Assembly (NCBI GenBank): GCA_013359265.1
Contig: JABWCD010000021.1
Location: 1-64,000 of the forward strand
Direction: 5' to 3'
Source of the DNA: Candidatus Hydrogenedentota bacterium
GTDB taxonomy: Bacteria; Hydrogenedentota; Hydrogenedentia; Hydrogenedentales; SLHB01
Length of the DNA stretch: 64,000 nucleotides
The notes beneath the pieces were generated by a model. The model saw only the letters and a list, made by a program, of their open reading frames with translations, searched no databases and had not been told where the DNA came from. The number at the start of each line of letters is the position of its first letter. Within the stretch, counting starts at the first letter, position 1. Below are positions 16,801 through 23,306 of this stretch, one piece after another. A program made the translations under genes and the position numbers.

Positions 16801-18344
16801 TTACATTCAGCGCGCGCGATTACAATAGTCCACCGTTGAATGATTCCGAATCGATCGCCATTACGGTGAACGACATAAACCGCGCGCCGCAGCTTGCTGT
16901 GATTGGCGATCAATCGGTGAACGAAGGACAAATCCTTCAGTTCACTGTTTCCGCGATGGACCCGGACGGGACCACCCCGACGCTGAGCGCGTCGAATGTG
17001 CCGCCGGGCGCGTCGTTTGTGGACAACGGGAATGGAACAGGAACGTTTGCGTGGGCTCCGGACTACAACGCGGCGGGCGTGTATCCGAACGTCGAATTCG
17101 GCGCCGTCGACACCGGCGATCCGCCGTTGCACGATTCCGAATCCATCGCGATCACCGTGAACGACGTGAACCGGGCGCCGCAGGTTGCCGTGATCGGCAA
17201 TCAAACCGTCAACGAAGGGCAAATCCTTCAGGTCAACGCTTCCGCGACGGACCCGGACGGGACGACGCCATCGTTAGGCGCGACGAATATGCCGCAGGGC
17301 GCAACGTTTACGGACCACGGGAACGGGACGGGTACATTTGTCTGGTCGACGGACTTCTTTGACGCGGGCACGTATCCGGATATTGCGATCGTCGCGACGG
17401 ACGCGGAAGACGCGAACGTCACGGGCCAGACGACGTTCATGGCGACCGTCATTGACATGAACCGAAAACCCGTGATGAATCCGGTGGCCAACGTGAACGC
17501 GAACGAAGGAGATACAATCAACTTCACCGTGTCGGGATCGGACCCGGACGTGACTATTCCCGCGTTGAGCGCGGCGGACCTGCCTCCGGGCGCGACATTC
17601 ACCGACCACGGCGACGGCACCGGCACGTTCGAGTGGACCGTCGATTACTTCGCGTCAAACGGATCGCCGTACACGGTGCAATTCACCGCGTCGGACGGCG
17701 ACAAGTCCGACTCGGAGTCGTGCACAATTGCAGTCGCGAACGTGAACCGGCCGGTGACCCTCGAACCGATCGGGGACAAATTCGTTGCCGAAGGCGAATC
17801 GCTGGTCTTTGGCGTGGCCGCATCGGACCCGGATGGCGATCCGAGCGTATTCGCGACTGGGCTGCCGCAGGGCGCGCAGTTCGCAGACAGCGGGACGGGT
17901 AGTTACACTTTCTTCTGGACGCCGGATTACCACGCTGCGGACGGGTCGCCGTACGCGGTGACGTTCACGGTGACCGATGGCGAGTTCCTCCAGTCGGAGA
18001 CGATTGAAGTCGTGGTGACGGATGCAGCGGCACCCGGCACGATCGCCGTGACGCGGCCGATCGCGGGGTCGAGTTTCGCGCGAAACGGCACGAAGAAGAC
18101 CAAGATAAAGTGGGAATCGTCGGGTGCTACCGGCAACAAGATCGCGATCGAACTGTGGCGCAACGGCCAGTTCGTTATGAAGATCAAGGGTTCGTCCAAC
18201 AACGACGGCGTATACGGTTGGGACATTCCAAGCAAGCTTCCCGCGGGCGGGGGGTACGTGGTGCGCGTGTTGTCGAGGGACAACCCGTTGATCTACGGTG
18301 ACAGCGGATCGTTTACAATTCTCAAGGGCAAGGATTCGCCGTAA
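13839..18344 (+). CDS. 1501-residue secreted fusion: sugar-dehydrogenase-like propeller, PKD and seven He_PIG repeats
   Basis: A signal peptide (about 1-35, ending near APAHE) is followed by a glucose/sorbosone-dehydrogenase-type beta-propeller (about 38-445: WSHHDHGLLGLAVDPQ, LRNPFRFTIDPANG, RNFGWPCYEGPE). A PKD domain follows at about 448-540 (TYEWDFDNDGDFS), then a second beta-sandwich, then seven tandem domains of about 97 residues (about 724-1395) with the pattern PxLxxIGxxxVxEGxxLxF and GTGTFxWTPDY, typical of He_PIG/cadherin-like folds. A C-terminal Kre9/KNH-like domain (about 1400-1495, IKWESSGATGNKI) ends the protein. The propeller may oxidise sugars, probably with PQQ, while the repeats would bind matrix or glycans. 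No PEP-CTERM sorting tail is visible. Repeats four and five are especially alike in DNA. Confidence 0.88.
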   Translation: MSSPVKYRLLYSRVAWGVASLAWVFAQFCGTPAPAHEGPFPEGFQKTVLYSGFYLPTAVRFSPDGSKVFIIEKYGKLYAFDGLNDTTATVVKDFESQLWSHHDHGLLGLAVDPQWPTRPYVYVFYAMRGSPGGRISRIEIDPATNQMVGNEVVLVEGWCQIYPSHGVGDLQFGPDGALYASAGDGASFNNVDWGQDEPYNADNSPLGPCTCNDPPLEGGALRSQDLRTSGDPAGYNGTLIRIDPDTGEAMPDNPLIGGDPGDDRIIAYGLRNPFRFTIDPANGSIFVCDVGWNTWEEINYIPDPLATPIRNFGWPCYEGPEIMPQYYYSDLPICNNLVNEGTVTAPFYAYPHIGGASATGAAIYQGGNYPSQYVGALFLADYTDHKIRVMYPDAQGVPDPSTVEDFSLPELNPVDLQVGPGGDLFYIDISIGSLRRIEYVGGEPPVAVAEADVVSGPSPLTVQFSGLNSTNEAGGVLTYEWDFDNDGDFSDSTDPQPMYTFQTSGNYPVNLKVTNEDLLSNIDTIIISVDNGPPVAQITLPDPSYVWRVGDEVDFAGSGVDPDTGPMDPSALTWEFILNHCVSINPPDCHEHHMDTVSGVDSGSFAAIDHEYPCYIAVKLTATEPGANGLSDTVTVDLLPEIVTLTMETQPTGLNVGIFATLAPSPFVKQAIVNGSTTITAATPQIVGDTKYRFASWSDGGSAAHNISIPATDTTYTATFTANARPVLGAVGDQTVDEGSQLQFGVTAADPDLTVPVLTATNLPAGASFVDNGDGTGTFTWTPTYLQSGAYPNVNFKATDSADSQWFDVEAITITVNDYNPAPVLDPIGNKTVDENELLQFSVSASDPDGATPALSASSLPSGASFVDNGNGTGTFTWTPNFFQAGTYQDVKFTATDNGSPAKSDSRFIDITVNNVNRPPVLDPIGNKSVDENAPLQFVVSATDPDGTALAMEASNLPAGASFVDNGNGTGTFSWTPDYNAAGVYPNVTFSARDYNSPPLNDSESIAITVNDINRAPQLAVIGDQSVNEGQILQFTVSAMDPDGTTPTLSASNVPPGASFVDNGNGTGTFAWAPDYNAAGVYPNVEFGAVDTGDPPLHDSESIAITVNDVNRAPQVAVIGNQTVNEGQILQVNASATDPDGTTPSLGATNMPQGATFTDHGNGTGTFVWSTDFFDAGTYPDIAIVATDAEDANVTGQTTFMATVIDMNRKPVMNPVANVNANEGDTINFTVSGSDPDVTIPALSAADLPPGATFTDHGDGTGTFEWTVDYFASNGSPYTVQFTASDGDKSDSESCTIAVANVNRPVTLEPIGDKFVAEGESLVFGVAASDPDGDPSVFATGLPQGAQFADSGTGSYTFFWTPDYHAADGSPYAVTFTVTDGEFLQSETIEVVVTDAAAPGTIAVTRPIAGSSFARNGTKKTKIKWESSGATGNKIAIELWRNGQFVMKIKGSSNNDGVYGWDIPSKLPAGGGYVVRVLSRDNPLIYGDSGSFTILKGKDSP

Positions 18345-18391
18345 TCGATTGCGCCGCCCCCGGCGCTGTTGCGGCGCTCGAGGTGTCAACC

Positions 18392-19669
18392 ATGGTGCTG
18401 GCTGGCGAAGGCATCGCCGATATTACTCCCGCGAACGGGACCGTGCTCGCCGGGTTCCATTATCCGCCGGACAAAGAGCGCACGGTCAGCGCGATCCGGC
18501 AGGCGCCAAAAGTGCGCGCGCTCGCGCTGCGCGTGAACGACACCTCCGCGATTATCCTTTCCATCGACGCCGCATCGCTCTCGCGCGACTTCTCCGCCGA
18601 GCTGCAGCGGCGCGTCGAGAAAGCCACCGGCGTTCCCGCGGCGCACGTGCGCGCATGCGCGACGCACACACACAGCATGCCCGCGTTGCGCCCGTTCCTT
18701 CAGTGGGGATCGGTGTCGGACGTGTTTCGCGATCTCGTGTACGCGCGCGCGGCCGAGGCCGCAGCGGCCGCGGTGAACGATTTGTCGGAAGCGGACTGTT
18801 ATATCGGCGCGCAGCGAGTCGAAGGAGGCAATTTTAACCGCACGACCAAGACATGGAAGAACGACGATGCGTTCACCGCGCAAAGCACGGACGACGAGCG
18901 CTGGCTCGACACGCTGCTGCAGGCGCTTTACTTCCAGCGGGCCGAAAACAAGAAGCCGCTGTTGTGGTACCACTTCTGCGCGCATCCGGTATGCTACCAG
19001 GACACGCAGGCTGGGCCGGACTGGCCGGGCATTGTCGCGGAACACGTGATACCGGAGCCGGGCTTCTTGCAGGGGCACATCGGCGACGTGAACCCCGGGG
19101 ATGGCACGAAATGGATTGGCGATCCGATGCAGACAGCGCAGGCGATTGGCCCCGCGCTGCACCACGCGATGGGACATGGCGACATCGTCGAGGTCGACGA
19201 ACTACGAATTGTGAATGGCACGGTCGATCTGCCCTTCGACATGGAACGGTTCCGCGCGGACATCGAGACGTACAAAGCGCAACCGGAGAAGTGTGTCGAC
19301 GGCGTGTGGGTTGACGCCGGGTTTGCGACGGCGTGGAGCGAACTCGCGGCGAAGTGGGACACGAACAAAACGTCGTACGAGGCCCCAGTCAGCGCGATGC
19401 GGTTGGGCAACGTCGCGTTTCTCTTTCATCCCGCCGAGTTGTACAGCTTCTATGGATTGCAGTTACGCGCCACCGCGCCGTTTCCGAACGTGCTTGCGGT
19501 AGGGTATTGCGACGATTTCGTGGGCTATCTCACCGATCTGAAGGCGTATGAAGCGAATGAATACGCGGCGGTAGTCGTGCCAAAAATCATGGGGTGGCCG
19601 CCGTTCACAACGGACTGCGCGCGGAGATTCACGGCGCGCTGCGCCGCGTTGCTGAAGGCGTTGGCTTAA
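18392..19669 (+). CDS. Neutral/alkaline ceramidase-like N-terminal-domain protein
   Basis: 425 residues resembling the catalytic domain of neutral ceramidases (PF04734), zinc amidohydrolases. Visible are the start GEGIADITPANGTVLAGF, the shared CATHTHSMP segment, WYHFCAHPVCY and IGDVNP. It lacks the C-terminal domain of true ceramidases and no signal peptide is seen. Many such genes in environmental bacteria have unknown substrates, so the activity is not certain. ATG 18392 is preferred to GTG 18383 because GAGGTG lies six bases upstream. It follows the giant secreted protein by 47 bases. Confidence 0.8.
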   Translation: MVLAGEGIADITPANGTVLAGFHYPPDKERTVSAIRQAPKVRALALRVNDTSAIILSIDAASLSRDFSAELQRRVEKATGVPAAHVRACATHTHSMPALRPFLQWGSVSDVFRDLVYARAAEAAAAAVNDLSEADCYIGAQRVEGGNFNRTTKTWKNDDAFTAQSTDDERWLDTLLQALYFQRAENKKPLLWYHFCAHPVCYQDTQAGPDWPGIVAEHVIPEPGFLQGHIGDVNPGDGTKWIGDPMQTAQAIGPALHHAMGHGDIVEVDELRIVNGTVDLPFDMERFRADIETYKAQPEKCVDGVWVDAGFATAWSELAAKWDTNKTSYEAPVSAMRLGNVAFLFHPAELYSFYGLQLRATAPFPNVLAVGYCDDFVGYLTDLKAYEANEYAAVVVPKIMGWPPFTTDCARRFTARCAALLKALA

Positions 19670-19707
19670 CGCGGTCGCCCCGTCGTATCAGGATCGTAAA
19701 AAGAGGG

Positions 19708-19764
19708 GTGCACGCTTGCGGCGGTGTTTGGGGGTACCTTTTGTGGGGACCCGCAAGCGTGCAC
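19708..19764. repeat. 14-bp perfect inverted repeat with 29-nt loop
   Basis: GTGCACGCTTGCGG (19708-19721) pairs perfectly with CCGCAAGCGTGCAC (19751-19764). It lies 40 bases after the ceramidase-like gene and is not followed by a T run, so it is not a textbook terminator. It could be a dispersed repeat or an RNA stem ending this transcript. Confidence 0.7.
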
Positions 19765-19911
19765 GTGTCAGGGAATGGAGAGGGGCTAGCTTAGTCGAAA
19801 CACGTTAACACCGTACATTCCCTCCCGCGATAGGGAAAACGATAAGGTCAGCCAGCGCCGTCCGCAGCGCGCTTCCGCTATAGAACCGCCGTGGCAACGG
19901 TGGATCGCAAG

Positions 19912-20244
19912 TTAACATGCCTTCATCCCAATCGCAGTTCCGGGTGCCGGGACTGAATTCAGGAACGCCGCAACGTCCAGCAGTTCCGCCGTCACATCCT
20001 CGGGCGCGTCTTCGCGACTGAGGTTAAACGCGACGATGCGCGCTTCGATCTGCGAGCACAAATCCGCGACCTGGTGCGAGCCCGCGCAGCGGCTTTGATC
20101 CCGGATTACGCGCAGGTGCCAGAGCGGCACCACCGGCGAGCATACTTTTCCGCGCCGCACGGCCCTGACGTACTCCTCGACCTGGGTCACGCGATCAATC
20201 AGTCCGATTTCGTTGGGATATACAGGGGCCGTGTTTGTTTGCAT
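19912..20244 (-). CDS. Hypothetical 110-residue protein
   Basis: A minus-strand orphan between two plus-strand groups. ATG 20244 has GGGAGA seven bases upstream; ATG 20259 would add five residues. The product is soluble, with an N-terminal segment (IGLIDRVTQVEEYVRAVRRG) that looks helical, a central Cys- and His-containing part (WHLRVIRDQSRCAGSHQ) and an acidic end. No family recognised and no operon partner. Confidence 0.55.
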   Translation of the reverse strand: MQTNTAPVYPNEIGLIDRVTQVEEYVRAVRRGKVCSPVVPLWHLRVIRDQSRCAGSHQVADLCSQIEARIVAFNLSREDAPEDVTAELLDVAAFLNSVPAPGTAIGMKAC

Positions 20245-20460
20245 CGTCTGTTCTCCCATGCGTAACTCGCAACCACCGCACTGTGCACCTAGACACTACG
20301 AATACATATCGTTTGCCGCCACGCCTGCCGGCGCTGTATGCGAAACGCGACCTGCCCCTGCGCCTGAAACTGGGGTCATATGTAAAGTCTAACGCCGGTC
20401 CGGGCGCCGCGCTATCGGTCATCAAGCGAAAGTCAGGTCGGTCAACGACATATGCGCCGC

Positions 20461-20504
20461 GTAGGAATTTTCCTACACACGACGATTGTTTTGAGGGGTA
20501 TAAT
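20461..20504 (+). promoter_or_regulatory. 7-2-7 palindrome upstream of a TATAAT box, before the sensor kinase gene
   Basis: GTAGGAA-TT-TTCCTAC at 20461-20476 is a perfect pair of heptamers with a 2-base spacer, the geometry known for NarL dimers, although the heptamer differs from the NarL consensus. TATAAT follows at 20499-20504 with no good -35 box. The palindrome is centred about 42 bases before the predicted start of transcription, a typical activator position. The downstream operon encodes NarL-type regulators, so autoregulation is plausible. The rest of the 379-base gap (20245-20623) holds nothing evident. Confidence 0.4.
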
Positions 20505-20623
20505 TACCGCAAACCTGGTTTCAGCGGGCCGACTGATCGGCGGCCCAAGCATGGAGTCCGAGGAAGTTGTTCGCGTCGTCTTCAGCGGCGGCGCGGCCTG
20601 GTGCAAGGCTCGGGGCGGCGTGT

Positions 20624-21847
20624 ATGAACCAGCATAAATCAGCCGCAGTCGCGCGGGGACGAGCGGCCAAACGGCCGATCTGGCAGTGGCGTATCGCGAT
20701 CCTCGTCATTATGTCCGGCGCGTTCAGCCTCGAACTGATGGCGCGCTACATGAACACGAGCGGCCTCGTCAGCCACGCGACGCCGAAATTCATCAGTATG
20801 GGAGCGTTACTGCTGCTCTCGGTCGCGGCGTGGCGTCTTATCCTTATGCTCGAAGGCAAGACCGCGCTGAAGGCTGCGGTCGTGCTGGCTACCGGCGTTT
20901 TGGTGCTCGCGCAGACGCTGAGCATACTCCGCGAGTTTTCGTTTTGGCGGACGGGTCATGAGCTTATCGTCGCGTGGAGCATAAAGTCAGAATCGAACCT
21001 CTTTCTGGCGGGCACAGTGCTCCTGCTATCGACGTATTACTTTGCGCTTCTCGAGTCGATCTGGACGGAGGCGGAGTTTCGGCGCAGCCAGGGAAAGTTG
21101 GAGAGCGAGATTTCCGAACGACGGCGGGCCCAGGCCGAACTTCGTGAATCGCACGACGAGTTGCGGCGGCTCACCGCGCACGTCGAAACGCTTCGGGAGG
21201 ACGAGCGCGCGCGCGTCGCCCGCGAGCTTCACGACCAATTGGGACAAGACCTGGTTTGCCTGCGGATGGACCTCTGCAATGTGCAGCGGTGCTTGCAGGA
21301 CGGGCAGGACGGCGCAGCGTCGAGTCTGGAACTGATCCGTTCGATGCTGGAGCATACGGACCGGATGACGACTACGACGCGTCGGCTCATCTCGGAATTG
21401 CGTCCTACGGTACTTGACGATCTCGAGTTGCCGGCGGCCATCGCGTGGCTCGCGGCCGACTTCGAAACGCGAACACAAATACCGTGCGCCGTTGATGTCA
21501 GCCCGGGAAGCGCGCGGTTCAATCGGGACGTCACATCCGCGTTGTTTCGGATCGTGCAAGAGTGCCTGACGAACGTGATTCGCCATTCCGGAGCAAGCCA
21601 GGTGAATGTCCGGTTGAACGCGAACAACGGGCATACGCGGCTGGAAGTCGAGGACAACGGTTGTGGCTTCCCGGCAACGCAGGGACGCGCGGGACAGAAG
21701 TCGTTTGGGATATTGGGAATTCGCGAACGTGTCGCATTGCTCGGCGGTACGTTCCGGATACAGTCCCAATCCGGCGCCGGCACATGCGTGTCGGTAACGG
21801 TCCCGTGCAGTAGCGGGACGGGTGAGGCCATCGACGCGCGAGCGTAG
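20624..21847 (+). CDS. NarL-type membrane sensor histidine kinase (HisKA_3)
   Basis: 407 residues. An N-terminal membrane region has about four hydrophobic segments (22-38, 57-75, 82-100, 127-145), then a coiled coil (about 147-195), a HisKA_3 dimerisation domain with VARELHDQLGQDLVCLRM (phospho-acceptor His about 203) and an HATPase domain (IVQECLTNVIRHSGAS, VEDNGCGF, FGILGIRERVALLGG). No separate input domain is seen, so sensing is presumably through the membrane segments. ATG 20624 starts before the first hydrophobic segment; the ribosome-binding site is weak. The partner regulator follows after 15 bases. Confidence 0.93.
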   Translation: MNQHKSAAVARGRAAKRPIWQWRIAILVIMSGAFSLELMARYMNTSGLVSHATPKFISMGALLLLSVAAWRLILMLEGKTALKAAVVLATGVLVLAQTLSILREFSFWRTGHELIVAWSIKSESNLFLAGTVLLLSTYYFALLESIWTEAEFRRSQGKLESEISERRRAQAELRESHDELRRLTAHVETLREDERARVARELHDQLGQDLVCLRMDLCNVQRCLQDGQDGAASSLELIRSMLEHTDRMTTTTRRLISELRPTVLDDLELPAAIAWLAADFETRTQIPCAVDVSPGSARFNRDVTSALFRIVQECLTNVIRHSGASQVNVRLNANNGHTRLEVEDNGCGFPATQGRAGQKSFGILGIRERVALLGGTFRIQSQSGAGTCVSVTVPCSSGTGEAIDARA

Positions 21848-21862
21848 ACACGAGGTGCAGTC

Positions 21863-22507
21863 ATGGAGATGCGGAAATTCCGAATACTTGTAGCCGACGA
21901 TCACGAAATCGTTCGGAAAGGAATCGCCCTTATCCTGAACGAAACGCCCGACATGGAAGTATGCGGTGAGGCAGCCACCGGCATGGAAGTCGTCGAGTCG
22001 GTCCAGCATCAGGAGTGGGACGCGGTCGTCATGGACTTGCGCATGCCGGGCCTGCACGGGCTGGAATTGGTCAAGCAGGTGCACGCGCTGCGGCCGAGAC
22101 TGCCTATTCTGATACTCACGATCGAGCCGGAGGGAATCTACGCGCGGCGCCTCTTGCACGCGGGCGCGGCGGGATACCTCACCAAGGACAGTCTTTGCAC
22201 GGAGCTTGTGCAGGCAGTACGAAAAATCTGCACGGGAGGCCGATACGTTTCTTCAGGACTCGTCGAGCAGATCGCATTCAATCTGGATTCGGACGTCGAT
22301 CGCCCGCTTCACGAGCAGCTATCGGACCGGGAACTCGAGGTCATGCGAATGCTCGCGGCGGGCATGATGCCGTCCGCGATCGCGGCGAGTCTTTGCATCA
22401 GCGTGAAGACCGTCAGCACATATCGGGCGCGCATTTTAAGCAAGATGAGTTTGAAAACGAACGCCGATCTCGTAAAGTACGGCATAAGAGAAGGGCTTGT
22501 CAGTTGA
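21863..22507 (+). CDS. NarL/FixJ-type response regulator
   Basis: 214 residues: receiver domain (LVADDHEIVRKG, phospho-acceptor Asp58 in VVMDLRMPG, Lys in YLTKD) followed by a LuxR/GerE helix-turn-helix (LSDRELEVMRMLAAGMMPSA, then CISVKTVSTYRARI). Probably phosphorylated by the kinase encoded just upstream, then activates transcription. GAGGTG lies six bases before ATG 21863. The 7-2-7 palindrome upstream of the kinase gene is a candidate target. Confidence 0.95.
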   Translation: MEMRKFRILVADDHEIVRKGIALILNETPDMEVCGEAATGMEVVESVQHQEWDAVVMDLRMPGLHGLELVKQVHALRPRLPILILTIEPEGIYARRLLHAGAAGYLTKDSLCTELVQAVRKICTGGRYVSSGLVEQIAFNLDSDVDRPLHEQLSDRELEVMRMLAAGMMPSAIAASLCISVKTVSTYRARILSKMSLKTNADLVKYGIREGLVS

Positions 22508-22592
22508 TCCGGGTTGGCGGTATTCATACGGGCGCCCGCGGTTACCGCTCGGTGCCGGCGCGCGCAGCAACCACGAAAGGGATTGGAACGGC

Positions 22593-22976
22593 ATGGTGGC
22601 AGTGACACCTATCCGGTTGCTGGTCGTGGATGACCATCGCGCCGTGCGGGAAAGCATTGCGCGGCTGATCGCGCAATGCGACGACATGGAGGTTTCGGGC
22701 GAACTGTTCGACGGTTCCGGGGTCTTGGAGAAGGTGCAGTCGGAAACTTTCGACGTAGTCCTGCTGGACATTTCGATGCCCCGGAAGAATGGATTTGAAG
22801 TGCTCCGGGAATTGAGGAGCGAATTGCCCGGCCTCCCCGTCATTGTATTGAGTATTCACTCGCCTTCGGAGTACGGGGCGCACGCCCTCGCGCTTGGCGC
22901 GAGCGGGTACGTCTGCAAGTCCCGCGCGGCGGACGAACTCATCGCGGAAGTGCGCCGCGTTGCGGGTCGACCTTAA
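22593..22976 (+). CDS. Receiver-only response regulator
   Basis: 127 residues containing only a CheY-like receiver (LLVVDDHRAVRES, Asp59 in VVLLDISMPRKNG, a GYVCK segment with the conserved Lys). Its closest resemblance is to NarL-type receivers, but the LuxR-type DNA-binding domain is missing and the frame closes at 22976 without a recognisable remnant. It may be a phosphate sink or modulator of the preceding kinase-regulator pair. ATG 22593 was chosen from where similarity begins; a frame extension back to 22497 would overlap the upstream gene. Confidence 0.85.
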   Translation: MVAVTPIRLLVVDDHRAVRESIARLIAQCDDMEVSGELFDGSGVLEKVQSETFDVVLLDISMPRKNGFEVLRELRSELPGLPVIVLSIHSPSEYGAHALALGASGYVCKSRAADELIAEVRRVAGRP

Positions 22977-23036
22977 CCGCCGCACACGACAGTGCCGCGC
23001 CACGAGTGTGGGGCGCGGCACCGGTCTCGCTCCCGA

Positions 23037-23093
23037 TTACGAGAAATAATAGAGGAGAATCCCGTAGATCAGCCAGACCACAAGCAGAGCCAT
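23037..23093 (-). CDS. 18-residue hydrophobic mini-protein
   Basis: ATG 23093 is preceded by AAAGGAGG (core 23099-23104, 5-nt spacer), the best Shine-Dalgarno sequence in this part of the window. It opens MALLVVWLIYGILLYYFS and stops at TAA 23037-23039. All 18 residues could form a single short membrane helix with an aromatic end, like small subunits or regulators of membrane complexes (CydX- or KdpF-like in size only). It lies 213 bases downstream of the RND pump stop on the same strand. The 22977-23306 gap holds no other gene. Translation is unproven. Confidence 0.5.
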   Translation of the reverse strand: MALLVVWLIYGILLYYFS

Positions 23094-23306
23094 ATCCGCC
23101 TCCTTTCGTTAAACGCGCACGCCGGTTAGGGAGAGGGCGCGCAGTACGCCGTCGTCGCTTTCCAACCCAAGGTTACGTTGGCGGGTACAGAGACGGGTAT
23201 AGGTGGAGTCTGAAGGCGCTGTAGGAAGACCGAAACGCGGCGCGTACGCGATCGAACTACAGGTCCGCCAATCGGCGCGGAGTGTACGAAGCGGAAGTCG
23301 CGCCGA

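Noticed and set aside
22497-22592. Longer start for the receiver-only regulator
   Set aside because: The extra 32 residues overlap the preceding regulator and have no similarity to receiver domains.
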